Positions 1 through 8,209 of a DNA stretch of 64,000 nucleotides are shown here, one piece after another. Under the pieces are notes generated by a model. It worked only from the letters and a program-made list of their open reading frames with translations. It did not search any database and was not told the origin of the DNA. Within the stretch, counting starts at the first letter, position 1, and the number at the start of each line of letters is the position of its first letter. The stretch spans positions 1,674,001 to 1,738,000 of the forward strand of contig NZ_JADQDF010000001.1 in assembly GCF_019263585.2 (NCBI RefSeq). Reading direction: 5' to 3'. Position numbers and translations under genes: made by a program. This DNA comes from Pseudonocardia oceani. GTDB taxonomy: Bacteria; Actinomycetota; Actinomycetes; Mycobacteriales; Pseudonocardiaceae.

Positions 1-1336
1 GCTCGAGCGCCCGGTTGCGGGTCTCGGGCAGCAGCGACACGCACACCAGCGAGAGCACGCCGATCAGCGACAGCATGACGCCGATCGCGAACGAGCCGAA
101 CGACGCCGCCAGGCTCGCGGCGAGCAGCGGCGGGATCGCCCCGCCCAGCACACCGGCGAGGTTGTAGCCCAGCCCGGCACCGGTGTAGCGGTAGCGCGCG
201 GCGAACAGCTCGGGCAGGTACGACCCGGCCGGGCCGTAGGCGATCGCGAAGATCACCATCGTGACCGACAGGCCGATCGCGAACGCCGTCGCGCTCCCGG
301 TGTCCAGCAGCGGGAACAGCACGAGCGCCCAGATGATCCCGGCGATGCAGGACGTGCGGATGACGTTGCGCCGCCCGAACCGGTCCGACAGCACGCCCGC
401 CACGACGATCGCGATGCCGAACACCACCGCCACCACGATGCCGATGCCCAGCACGACCGGGCGCGCCAGCGCCGCGCCGTCGGGGTTGGTGCCGTAGGAG
501 GTCAGGTAGGCGGTGCCCATGTAGAAGAACGCGAACAGCATGGCCAGCGCGCCGGCCGAGAGCAGCACCTCGCGGGGCTGGGCGCGCACGGCGTCCAGGA
601 ACGGCAGCCGCCGCGACCGGTCCGCCGAGGCGGCCTCGGCCTGCGCCCGCTGCTGGAGCTCCTTGAACGCCGGGGTCTCCTCGATGGACAGGCGCACCCA
701 CAGCCCGACCCCGACGAGCAGGATCGACAGCAGGAACGGGATCCGCCAGCCGTAGGACAGGAACGCCTCGTCGGTGTCACCCATGACGAGGCCGGTGATG
801 AGGAACGTGGCCGAGGACAGCGCGAAGGCGATCGCCGGGCCGAGCTGCGGGAAGACCCCGTACAGCCCGCGCTTCTCCTTCGGGGCGTACTCGGCGGTCA
901 GCAGCGTCGCCCCGGCCCACTCCCCGCCGACGGCGAAGCCCTGCGCGAACCGCAGCACCACCAGGATGATCGGCGCGGCCACCCCGATGGTGTCGGCGCC
1001 GGGCAGCAGCCCGATCAGGACGGTCGCGACGCCCATCAGCAGCAGCGTCGAGATCAGGGTGCGCTTGCGCCCGATCCGGTCGCCGTAGTGGCCGAACACG
1101 ACCGCGCCGACGGGGCGGGCGAAGAAGGCCACCGCGAACGTCGCGAACGAGGCGACGATGCCCGCCGTGGAGCCCAGCGCGGGGAAGAAGACCTTCGGGA
1201 ACACCAGCGCGGCGGCGGTGCCGTAGATGAAGAAGTCGTAGAACTCGATCGTCGTGCCGGCGCAGCTCGCGGCCGCGACCCGGCCGAGCGGCACCGGCGG
1301 GGACGGCGTCCGTCCCGGGGTGGACGTGGTGGACAT
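1..1336 (-). CDS. MHS-family MFS transporter (C-terminus outside window)
   Basis: Predicted inner-membrane proton-coupled uptake carrier of the metabolite:H+ symporter branch of the major facilitator superfamily (relatives: KgtP, ShiA, ProP), which import small organic acids and similar compounds. Visible are about 445 residues: TM1 with the MHS-type TIEFYDFFIYG (about 29-39), the loop 2-3 signature GDRIGRKRT (about 85-93), the segment GFAVGGEWAG, and roughly ten further hydrophobic segments. ATG at 1336 is preceded by GAGGAG 7 nt upstream. The gene runs off the left edge, so the last residues are missing. It diverges from the LuxR gene at 1512, which probably controls it; the substrate may be the one degraded by the genes that follow, but that is inference. 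Confidence 0.9.
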   Translation of the reverse strand, partial: MSTTSTPGRTPSPPVPLGRVAAASCAGTTIEFYDFFIYGTAAALVFPKVFFPALGSTAGIVASFATFAVAFFARPVGAVVFGHYGDRIGRKRTLISTLLLMGVATVLIGLLPGADTIGVAAPIILVVLRFAQGFAVGGEWAGATLLTAEYAPKEKRGLYGVFPQLGPAIAFALSSATFLITGLVMGDTDEAFLSYGWRIPFLLSILLVGVGLWVRLSIEETPAFKELQQRAQAEAASADRSRRLPFLDAVRAQPREVLLSAGALAMLFAFFYMGTAYLTSYGTNPDGAALARPVVLGIGIVVAVVFGIAIVVAGVLSDRFGRRNVIRTSCIAGIIWALVLFPLLDTGSATAFAIGLSVTMVIFAIAYGPAGSYLPELFAARYRYTGAGLGYNLAGVLGGAIPPLLAASLAASFGSFAIGVMLSLIGVLSLVCVSLLPETRNRALE

Positions 1337-1403
1337 CGGGGAGCTCCTCGGCGGTTCGGTGCACAACGGCGTACGCAGCGTCACCGCTCGCGGGCGGGCC
1401 GCA

Positions 1404-1423
1404 CTACCGACCGAAGTCGGTAG
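1404..1423. promoter_or_regulatory. 20-bp inverted repeat, candidate LuxR operator
   Basis: CTACCGAC, four bases CGAA, GTCGGTAG: perfect 8-bp arms in the 175-bp divergent interval between the MHS transporter and the GAF-LuxR gene. Size and symmetry fit a dimeric LuxR/NarL-type binding site. No second copy was noticed in the window. Confidence 0.5.
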
Positions 1424-1511
1424 AGGCCTCACAACTCCGGCGCCGTTGACTCGTTGGACCAGCGACGACGCCGTCAGCGGGCCCCGCCCGCCCGACCGGG
1501 AGGAGGCCGCC

Positions 1512-2354
1512 GTGCTCGACGACGACACGGTGTCCCGGGCCGTGGACCGGGTCCTGGCGCAGCGCCTGAACGACCTGCGCAGCCGGACCGGGCTGCCCGT
1601 GGTGTTCGGCGGCAGCACCCGCTCGGCCCCCGACGGACAGCAGCTCACGATCAACCGCCTGGCCGGCACGCTCGGTGACTCGCTGCGACTGCTCAGCGTC
1701 ATCACCGGCCGCGGCCTGGGCGGCGCCGCGATGGCCCGCAAGGTGCCGTGCCGGGTCTCCGACTACGCCTCCACCACCGGCATCACCCACGACTACGACC
1801 ACGTCGTCGTCGAGCACGAGCGCCTGACCTCGATCCTCGCCTACCCGCTGCTCGTGCACGGCACGGTGCGCGGCGTCCTGTACGGCGCCGTGCGCGAGGA
1901 CGCGCCGATCGGCGACGTGGCCGTCCGGAACGCGGGGGTCGTCGCGGCCACCATCGCGCGCGACGTGACCGCCCTGCTCGACAGGCACCCTGTGCCGGCC
2001 ACCGCGACGCCCCGCTGGGCCGGCGAGCTCGGCGCGGGCGCGCTCGAGGAGCTCGCCGCCCTCGCCCGCTCGACGGCCGACCCGGAGCTGCGCGCGCGGC
2101 TGCGGCGGATCCACGAGGGCCTCGCCGGCCCGGCCGGGCAGCCTCCCCGCCCGGCCGAGGGCCCGTCGCTCTCACCGCGGGAGGTCGAGGCCCTGCGGCT
2201 GGTCGCGGTCGGGTCGACGAACGCCGAGATCGCCGACGGGCTGGGCATCTCCGTGCCCACGGTCAAGGCCTACCTGCACAGCGCGATGCGCAAGCTCGAC
2301 GTCCACAACCGCGGCCGGGCCGTCGTCGTCGCGCGGGAGGCCGGGCTGCTCTGA
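1512..2354 (+). CDS. GAF-LuxR family transcriptional regulator
   Basis: One-component regulator of 280 residues. An N-terminal GAF-like sensor (about 15-155) precedes a C-terminal LuxR/NarL helix-turn-helix (about 220-280) beginning LSPREVEALRLVAVG, with recognition helix region ISVPTVKAYLHSAMRKL. The GTG at 1512 is chosen because GGGAGGAGG lies 5 nt upstream; the frame stays open further upstream, but that would run into the divergent transporter gene. Regulators of this type commonly sit beside actinobacterial catabolic operons and bind an aromatic or acyl-CoA ligand. Here it likely acts at the inverted repeat 1404-1423 and controls the transporter, and perhaps the ligase operon to the right. 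Confidence 0.85.
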   Translation: MLDDDTVSRAVDRVLAQRLNDLRSRTGLPVVFGGSTRSAPDGQQLTINRLAGTLGDSLRLLSVITGRGLGGAAMARKVPCRVSDYASTTGITHDYDHVVVEHERLTSILAYPLLVHGTVRGVLYGAVREDAPIGDVAVRNAGVVAATIARDVTALLDRHPVPATATPRWAGELGAGALEELAALARSTADPELRARLRRIHEGLAGPAGQPPRPAEGPSLSPREVEALRLVAVGSTNAEIADGLGISVPTVKAYLHSAMRKLDVHNRGRAVVVAREAGLL

Positions 2355-2364
2355 CCCTGGGTCG

Positions 2365-3747
2365 TCAGCGCTCGTCGACCACCCGGCGGGCCTTGAAGGT
2401 GGTCTCCGGCAGCGTCCCGGGCTCCAGCAGCTCGACCGGGACGCGGATGGCGACCGTCCGCTTCAGCGCCTCCTCCGTCCGCCGGACGAGGTCGGCGCGG
2501 CGGGCGTCGCCCTCCCCCGGCGCGGCGGCGGCGAGCTCGGCGCGGACGGTGTGGCCGAGCTCGGCCTGCACGCACAGCTCGTCGAGCGCGCCGACCCGGC
2601 GGACCAGGATGCGGAACTCCGGGCCCAGCTCGTGGACGCTGCGCAGGGCGGTCTCGATCGCGCTGGGAAAGACGTTGGCGCCGCGGATGAGCAGCATGTC
2701 GTCGAGGCGGCCGAGGATGCCCTCGGGCAGGCGCGGGTAGGTGCGCCCGCACGGGCACGGGTCGGTGGCGAGGTAGGTCTCGTCGCCGGGGGCGAAGCGG
2801 ATCATCGGCTGGGAGTCGCGCCAGAGGTGGGTGTAGACGACGGCGCCGCGCTGCCCGACCGGGATCGGGGCGTTCGGGTCGGCCGCGTCGACGACCTCGG
2901 TGTAGACCTCGTCGGTGAACAGGTGCGTGCCCGTGCCCTCGGTGCAGGCGACGCTGGTCTGGAACGGGTACATCTCCGAGGTCGAGCCGGCGTCGGCCGC
3001 GGTGGCGCCCCAGCCCTCCTCGATGATCGTGCGGGTGCCGGGCAGGCTGCCGCCCGGCTCGCCGCCCACGAGCAGGTGCCGGACCGTGTTCTCCCGCAGG
3101 TCGATGCCCATCCGCTCGGCCACCGACAGCAGGTGGATGCAGTAGGACGGGGTGGCGCTGAAGATCGTGGAGCCGAGGCGGGAGATCAGCTCCAGGTGCT
3201 TCTCGGAGTCGGTGACGCCCAGCGGGAACAGCGTGGCGCCGATCCGCTCGGCGCCCTGCACCACGCCCCAGCCGCCGAAGAACAGGCCGAACGGGAACCC
3301 GACCTGCACGATGTCGTCGGGCCGCACGCCCGCGCACCACTGGGCCATGGCGTGCACGTCGCCCGCGCGCTCCCAGTCGGTGCGCGACACCGCGTACATC
3401 GTCGGGACGCCCGAGGTGCCCGACGAGCCGTGGATGCGCGCGATCTCCCCGGGTGGCACCGCGCGGCTGTAGCTGCCGAACGGCGGGTGCTCCTGCTGGT
3501 CGGCGACCAGCATCTTCTTCGTGATCACCGGGACCCTCGTCGTGAAGTCCTCGATCGAGCTGACCTGGTCGGGGTGGAACCCGTGCGCGTCGTAGAGCCG
3601 ACGGTAGAACGGCAGCTCGGCGTAGGCGTAGCGGAGCTGGTGCTGCATCCGCTCCAGGATGACGCGGTCGCGCTGCGCGGGCGCGAGGGTCTCGCGCTCC
3701 TCGTCCCAGTAGCGGGGGTAGCCCCGCGGCCCGGTCGTGCTGGTCAT
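2365..3747 (-). CDS. Phenylacetate-CoA ligase-like AMP-forming ligase
   Basis: 460-residue ATP-dependent CoA ligase of the PaaK branch, activating a carboxylic (probably aryl or cyclic) acid to its CoA thioester through an acyl-adenylate. The phosphate-binding motif GSSGTSGVP is at 107-115. DxxGSTSEMYPFQ-type and RFAPGDETYL segments form the adenylate pocket, and the C-terminal lobe begins near GRLDDMLLIRGANVFPSAIE. Length matches the family (about 430-460). ATG at 3747 has GAGGAG upstream. Downstream of the SDR pair and the LLM gene on the same strand (43-nt gap), it is probably the last gene of a four-gene operon. The true acid cannot be read from sequence. Confidence 0.85.
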   Translation of the reverse strand: MTSTTGPRGYPRYWDEERETLAPAQRDRVILERMQHQLRYAYAELPFYRRLYDAHGFHPDQVSSIEDFTTRVPVITKKMLVADQQEHPPFGSYSRAVPPGEIARIHGSSGTSGVPTMYAVSRTDWERAGDVHAMAQWCAGVRPDDIVQVGFPFGLFFGGWGVVQGAERIGATLFPLGVTDSEKHLELISRLGSTIFSATPSYCIHLLSVAERMGIDLRENTVRHLLVGGEPGGSLPGTRTIIEEGWGATAADAGSTSEMYPFQTSVACTEGTGTHLFTDEVYTEVVDAADPNAPIPVGQRGAVVYTHLWRDSQPMIRFAPGDETYLATDPCPCGRTYPRLPEGILGRLDDMLLIRGANVFPSAIETALRSVHELGPEFRILVRRVGALDELCVQAELGHTVRAELAAAAPGEGDARRADLVRRTEEALKRTVAIRVPVELLEPGTLPETTFKARRVVDER

Positions 3748-3790
3748 GCCGCTCCTCGTCGTGTCGTGCCGGCGCCGTGCGGGCGGCCCG

Positions 3791-4600
3791 TCAGGGGCGG
3801 CTGACGAGGCCCTGCGCCTCGGCGACGTCCCAGTAGGAGTGCAGCCCCCGCACGTGCTGTCCGCCGTCGACGGGCACGAAGTGGCCCGTGATCCGGCCGG
3901 CGGCCGGCGACAGGAGCCACAGGGCGACGTCGGCGATGTCGGAGGCCTCCTGGTGCCGCGGCGGCGCGACCAGCGTGCGGTCGAGGAACTCCTGGCCGAT
4001 CTGCCCGACCGTGAACCCGGCGCCCAGCGGGGTATTGACGGTGCCGGGCCCGATCGAGTTGGCCCGGATGCCGTGGCGCCCCAGCTCCCCGGCGCAGACC
4101 TGGGTGAACTGCATGATCCCGGCCTTCGCCGCGCAGTAGTGGCCCAGGCCGTCGGTGGCCGCGACGGCGTTGAGCGAGGCGATGTTGACGATCGCCCCGC
4201 CCGTGCCCGCCGCGATCGCCTGCCGCGCGAACGCCCTCGTGCACAGGAACGTGCCCTTGAGGCAGGTGTCGACGATGAGGTCCCAGTCGTCCTCGGACGT
4301 GTCGACGACGAGCGAGAGCGACGCCGTGCCCGCGTTGTTGACCAGGTACCGCACCGGGCCGAAGCGCTCGGCGGCGAGCGCGAAGGTCGCCTCGACGTCG
4401 GCGGCGACGGCCACCGACCCCTCGTACCAGGCCAGGTGGGCGCCCCCGTCCAGCTCCTTCGTCGCCGCCTCGATGTTCTCCGCCGAGACCTCCAGCGAGA
4501 CCACGTTCGCGCCGCCCGCGAGCAGCGCCGCCGCGATCGCCTTCCCGATCCCGCTGCCCGCTCCGGTCACGACCACGGTCTGTCCCGACAGGTCCGTCAT
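3791..4600 (-). CDS. Short-chain dehydrogenase/reductase
   Basis: 269-residue classical SDR oxidoreductase, soluble and NAD(P)-dependent. The nucleotide-binding GAGSGIG is at 13-19, NNAG at 88-91, and the catalytic Ser142, Tyr155 and Lys159 (YCAAK) are intact. An acidic residue follows strand 2 (SLEVSA), favouring NAD(H). Its ATG overlaps the stop of the upstream SDR (ATGA), so the two are translationally coupled. Together with the next SDR it probably oxidises a hydroxyl or beta-hydroxyacyl intermediate in the CoA-bound pathway of this operon. SDR sequences give no reliable substrate. Confidence 0.85.
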   Translation of the reverse strand: MTDLSGQTVVVTGAGSGIGKAIAAALLAGGANVVSLEVSAENIEAATKELDGGAHLAWYEGSVAVAADVEATFALAAERFGPVRYLVNNAGTASLSLVVDTSEDDWDLIVDTCLKGTFLCTRAFARQAIAAGTGGAIVNIASLNAVAATDGLGHYCAAKAGIMQFTQVCAGELGRHGIRANSIGPGTVNTPLGAGFTVGQIGQEFLDRTLVAPPRHQEASDIADVALWLLSPAAGRITGHFVPVDGGQHVRGLHSYWDVAEAQGLVSRP

Positions 4601-5370
4601 CCGGCACTCCCCTTGGCGTTCCAGCCGCCGTCGACGGGCATCGACTGACCCGTGCAGAAGCTCGCGTCGTCGGAGAACAGGAACGCGGCCGCCGCCGCGA
4701 TGTCCTCCGCCCTCCCCAGGCGCGGGATCATGTGCGCCGCCACGAAGTTCTCCCGCATGCCGTCGGTGATGCCCGCCAGGATGGGCGTGTCGATCGTGCC
4801 GGGGCAGATGCAGTTCACGCGGATCCCGCGCGGGCTGTACTCCATGGCCACCTGCTGGGTCAGGCTGACGACCCCGCCCTTGGCCGCGGAGTAGGCGGCG
4901 AGGTTCTCCAGCCCCTTGAGCGCGGCCATCGACCCGATGTTGACGATGCTGCCGCCCCCGCCGTCGAGCATCCGCGGGATGGCGGCCTGCATGCCCAGCC
5001 AGACGCCGCGGAGGTCGGTGCCGATGACGTGGTCCCAGCCGGCGTCGTCGAGGTCGACGACGTTGTCGGGCCCCAGGGTGTTGGTGACGCCGGCGATGTT
5101 GCCCAGCAGGTGCAGCCCGCCGAACCCGCCGACGGCCTCGTCGACGAGCCGCTTCCAGTCGCCGCGCTGCCGCACGTCCATCGTGATGTGCACGGCGCGG
5201 CCACCGGCGGCGACGATCTCCTGCGCCGTCGAGTCGTCGTCCTGCAGGTCGCCGACCACGACGGCGGCGCCCTCGGAGGCGCATCGCAGCGCCACCGCGC
5301 GGCCGATGCCCTGCACGCCGCCGGTGATGACGGCGACCTTGCCCTCGAGCCTGTTCATCGCCGCCGCCAT
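4597..5370 (-). CDS. Short-chain dehydrogenase/reductase
   Basis: Second SDR of the operon, 257 residues. The TGGVQGIG glycine motif is at 16-23, NIAG in place of the usual NNAG at 91-94, catalytic Ser147, Tyr160 and Lys164, and the dinucleotide acidic residue Asp41 suggesting NAD(H). The start at 5370 overlaps the preceding stop (TGATG), which argues for coupling; an internal ATG at 5358 (MNRLEGK) fits the conserved SDR N-terminus equally well. It is paralogous to, but clearly divergent from, the neighbouring SDR, so the two likely act on different intermediates or stereoisomers. Confidence 0.85.
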   Translation of the reverse strand: MAAAMNRLEGKVAVITGGVQGIGRAVALRCASEGAAVVVGDLQDDDSTAQEIVAAGGRAVHITMDVRQRGDWKRLVDEAVGGFGGLHLLGNIAGVTNTLGPDNVVDLDDAGWDHVIGTDLRGVWLGMQAAIPRMLDGGGGSIVNIGSMAALKGLENLAAYSAAKGGVVSLTQQVAMEYSPRGIRVNCICPGTIDTPILAGITDGMRENFVAAHMIPRLGRAEDIAAAAAFLFSDDASFCTGQSMPVDGGWNAKGSAG

Positions 5371-6479
5371 CAGGCGATGCCGAGCGCCACGTTGGCCATG
5401 TGCTGGCGCCGGGCCATGCGCTCGCGGGCGGTGAACTGCGGCGTGACGTAGCGCGCGAACAGCTCCAGCGAGCGGTTCCACTTGTCGGTGGTGACCCAGT
5501 CGCGGCAGTTGATCAGCAGCGTGCCGAAGCCGCCGGTGGCCTCCTCCAACTCCTTGACCTGGCGGATGCAGTCGTCCGGGCTCCCGATGATCCAGGGGAT
5601 GTTGTCGACCATCCACTCGAAGGTGAGGTCGGGGTCCTCCATGCCCTCGCCCTTCTTCATCAGGGCGCCGAGGCCGAGGCCGAACAGGTAGTCGTAGGAG
5701 CGCTTGACGCCCTCGCGGATGTCGCGCATCGCCTGGTCCTTGTCGTCGGTCACGTAGACCTCGCGCACGACGCGCCAGTTGTCGCGGGTGACGGCGGGGT
5801 CGATGCCCGACGCCGCGCCGGCCTCCAGCATCGCCCTGCCCATCCCGACCAGGTCGGGGGCGAGGTCGTAGGTGCCGTTGTCGATCGGGGCGAAGTGCAC
5901 GCTGAGCGGCTTCCAGCCGTTGGCGCCGCACCTGGCGTAGTTGTGCAGGCCGGTGAGGCCGGCGATCGCGAACGGCGGGACGTCCTGGTACGGGCCGACC
6001 TGGAGCTGGCGGTTCTCGTACTTCCAGTACACGCCCTCGTAGGTCACCGGGTCGTCGGAGGTGAGGAGCTGCCAGATGATCTCCAGCGCCTCGTTGGTGC
6101 GCGGCGCGGCCTCCGAGGGCTCCAGGCCGAACAGCGCCTTGTCGGTGGGCAGCCCGCCGCCGCCGAAGCCGTACTCGAGGCGGCCGTGCGTGAGGTGGTC
6201 GAGGAACGCGAGGCGCTCGGCCACCATGAACGGGTCCTGGTAGGGCAGGTTGACGACGCCCGTGCCCAGCCGGATGCGGCTGGTGACGGCCGACGCCTTC
6301 GCGATCATGTACTCGGGAACCGGCACGTTCTCGTAGCCGCCGGTGTGGTGCTCACCGATCCAGAACTCCGAGAAGCCGAGCCGCTCCGCCTCGACGATCG
6401 CGGCGATGTCGCGGTCGTAGGACAGCGTCCAGTTCTCGATCGGGGGGTGTTCCGGCATGGTGAAAAACCCGAACTTCAT
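5370..6479 (-). CDS. LLM-class flavin-dependent oxidoreductase
   Basis: 369-residue bacterial-luciferase-like protein, TIM-barrel fold, using reduced FMN or F420. Visible family marks are MKFGFFTMPEHP at the N-terminus, EFWIGEHHTGGYENVP (about 41-56), RIRLGTGVVNLPYQDP, and the GRLEYGFGGGG segment. Bacterial LLM monooxygenases of this type hydroxylate or carry out Baeyer-Villiger chemistry. ATG at 6479 has AGGAGG upstream; a longer frame upstream to 6560 lacks a ribosome site. It is the first gene of the minus-strand operon, divergent from the DUF35-thiolase-P450 genes across a 201-bp control region. Confidence 0.85.
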   Translation of the reverse strand: MKFGFFTMPEHPPIENWTLSYDRDIAAIVEAERLGFSEFWIGEHHTGGYENVPVPEYMIAKASAVTSRIRLGTGVVNLPYQDPFMVAERLAFLDHLTHGRLEYGFGGGGLPTDKALFGLEPSEAAPRTNEALEIIWQLLTSDDPVTYEGVYWKYENRQLQVGPYQDVPPFAIAGLTGLHNYARCGANGWKPLSVHFAPIDNGTYDLAPDLVGMGRAMLEAGAASGIDPAVTRDNWRVVREVYVTDDKDQAMRDIREGVKRSYDYLFGLGLGALMKKGEGMEDPDLTFEWMVDNIPWIIGSPDDCIRQVKELEEATGGFGTLLINCRDWVTTDKWNRSLELFARYVTPQFTARERMARRQHMANVALGIA

Positions 6480-6517
6480 CGGTCGGTCCTCCTGCTGTGG
6501 GCGTGTCCGAGTGCAAA

Positions 6518-6650
6518 CCGCGGTTCGGCTACCTGGTGCGGCAACTGTGGCGGCACTCACCTACGGCTGTCAACCACCGGACGCGTGCTGCCGCCCTTGC
6601 GGTCCGACGAACCGTCCGTCAGGCTGTGTCCGACCCGCGGTTTGGTTACC
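6518..6650. promoter_or_regulatory. Divergent control region with direct repeats
   Basis: The 201-bp interval 6480-6680 separates the LLM operon from the DUF35-thiolase-P450 operon. It contains two near-identical 16-bp direct repeats, CCGCGGTTyGGyTACC, at 6518-6533 and 6635-6650 (14 of 16 identical). Each is preceded by TGTCCGA (6504-6510 and 6627-6633). The first copy lies within the palindrome AACCGCGGTT (6516-6525). One copy near each divergent start suggests binding sites for a shared regulator, perhaps the TetR protein encoded at 9455-10081. Confidence 0.5.
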
Positions 6651-6680
6651 GAGCCGATCGCCGCCCGCTCAGGAGGAACC

Positions 6681-7082
6681 GTGACCCAGCCGAGCGCCGC
6701 CGACCCGCGGCCCCGCGTCCAGGCGGGCCCGGACGGGCACCGCCGCGTCGCCGGGCGCCGCTGCACGGCCTGCGCCGAGGTCACCGCGTTCGACTGGCCC
6801 CGCTGCCCCGCGTGCCGCGGCGAGGTCGAGCCCGCCGACTTCGGCCCGGAGGGCGTGGTGTGGAGCTCCACGGTCGTGCGGATCCCGGTCCCCGGCCGCG
6901 TCCCGCCCTACTCGTTGGCCTACGTCGACCTCGACGACGGACCCCGCGTCCTGGCCCACGTCGTCGACGGCTCGTGGCCGACGGCGGAGGCGGCGCCGAT
7001 CGGGGGCCGCGTGCGCCTGGTCCCGCCCTCCCCCGACGGCGACGTCCGCGTCCAGCTGCTGGGGAGCGGGGTGTCCGCGTGA
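6681..7082 (+). CDS. DUF35 OB-fold zinc-ribbon protein
   Basis: 133-residue acyl-CoA-binding accessory protein. An N-terminal rubredoxin-like zinc ribbon (CTAC...CPAC, about 28-44) is followed by an OB-fold (about 50-130). Proteins of this family form complexes with thiolase-like partners, for example in HMG-CoA synthesis in archaea and in steroid side-chain retro-aldol cleavage in actinobacteria. GTG at 6681 follows AGGAGG by 4 nt. Its stop overlaps the GTG of the thiolase gene (GTGA), consistent with co-translation of a complex. Partner identity is inferred from this arrangement. Confidence 0.85.
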   Translation: MTQPSAADPRPRVQAGPDGHRRVAGRRCTACAEVTAFDWPRCPACRGEVEPADFGPEGVVWSSTVVRIPVPGRVPPYSLAYVDLDDGPRVLAHVVDGSWPTAEAAPIGGRVRLVPPSPDGDVRVQLLGSGVSA

Positions 7083-8209
7083 GCGCGGTCGCGGTGCACG
7101 GCGTCGGCACCTCCCACTTCGGCCGCCAGCCCGGGCGCGACCTCATCGCGCTGGCCGAGGACGCCGTGCGCGAGGCGTTCGCCGACGCCGGCGTCACCGA
7201 CGTCGACGCGGTCTGGGTGGGCACCGTCTTCGGCCCGGCCGGCGTCGCGCAGCGGGTGCTGCGGGCGCTGGGCGTCACCGGGATCCCGGTGATCACCGTG
7301 GAGAACGCCTGCGCGAGCGGCACGACCGCGTTCCTCGAAGCGCACGAGGCCGTGCGCACCGGCCGCTACGGGCGCGTGCTCGCGCTCGGGCTGGAGCAGA
7401 TGAGCACGGCGTTCGCCGGGGCCATCACGCCGGAGCCGACCGACCCGGAGGGCCGCTCGGGCCTGGCGCTCCCGGCCCTCTACGCGATGGCCGCCGCCCG
7501 CTACCTGCACCTGGGCGCCGTCACGCCCGAGCAGCTCGCCGCGGTGTCGGTGAAGAACCACGCGCACGCCCTGCACAACCCGCGCGCGCAGTACTCCGGC
7601 CGCTACACCGTCGAGGAGGTGCTCGGCTCCCGCATGATCGCCGATCCGCTGACCGTGCTGCAGTGCTGCCCGACCTCCGACGGCGCGGCGGCCGCCGTGC
7701 TCGCCCCGGCCGGGCGCGGCTCGCGCGGGGTGGGAGTCCGCGGCATCGCGCTGCGCACCGGCGCGCCGTGGAACCACCGCTCCCCCCACGTCTGGGGCCA
7801 CGACGTCGTGCGCGACACCGCCGCCGACGCGTACGCCGCCGCGGGGCTGGCCGCCGCCGGCGACGTCGACCTCGCCGAGGTCCACGACGCCTTCACCATC
7901 GGCGAGATCGTCACGACCGAGGCGCTCGGGCTCGTGCCGGCGGGCGACGGGGGCGAGGCCGCGGCCGCGGGCGTCACCGCGCTCGGTGGCGCGCACCCCG
8001 TCAACCCGTCGGGCGGGCTGCTCTCCCGCGGTCACCCGCTCGGGGCGACCGGCCTCGCGCAGGTCGCCGAGGTCGTGTGGCAGCTGCGCGGGGAGGCCGG
8101 CGGGCGCCAGGTCGAGGGCGCGCGGCTGGGCCTGGTGGAGACGATGGGCGGCGGGGTGTCGGTCCTCGACGGCAACGCCTGCGTCGTCGCCGTGCTGGAG
8201 GCCCCGTGA
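7079..8209 (+). CDS. Thiolase / SCP-x-like acyltransferase or aldolase
   Basis: 376-residue thiolase-superfamily protein of the lipid-transfer/SCP-x branch. The nucleophile region ENACASGTT places Cys78 at the canonical position, EVHDAF carries the second histidine, and GHPLGATG places His319 in the third conserved block. The separate thiolase cysteine of the C-terminal CxG motif is replaced: the sequence there reads METMGGG-like (ETMGGGVSV). Relatives paired with DUF35 proteins act as retro-aldolases or unusual thiolases on branched acyl-CoA. Overlaps both neighbours by 4 nt (GTGA), making a DUF35-thiolase-P450 operon. Confidence 0.85.
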   Translation: MSAVAVHGVGTSHFGRQPGRDLIALAEDAVREAFADAGVTDVDAVWVGTVFGPAGVAQRVLRALGVTGIPVITVENACASGTTAFLEAHEAVRTGRYGRVLALGLEQMSTAFAGAITPEPTDPEGRSGLALPALYAMAAARYLHLGAVTPEQLAAVSVKNHAHALHNPRAQYSGRYTVEEVLGSRMIADPLTVLQCCPTSDGAAAAVLAPAGRGSRGVGVRGIALRTGAPWNHRSPHVWGHDVVRDTAADAYAAAGLAAAGDVDLAEVHDAFTIGEIVTTEALGLVPAGDGGEAAAAGVTALGGAHPVNPSGGLLSRGHPLGATGLAQVAEVVWQLRGEAGGRQVEGARLGLVETMGGGVSVLDGNACVVAVLEAP

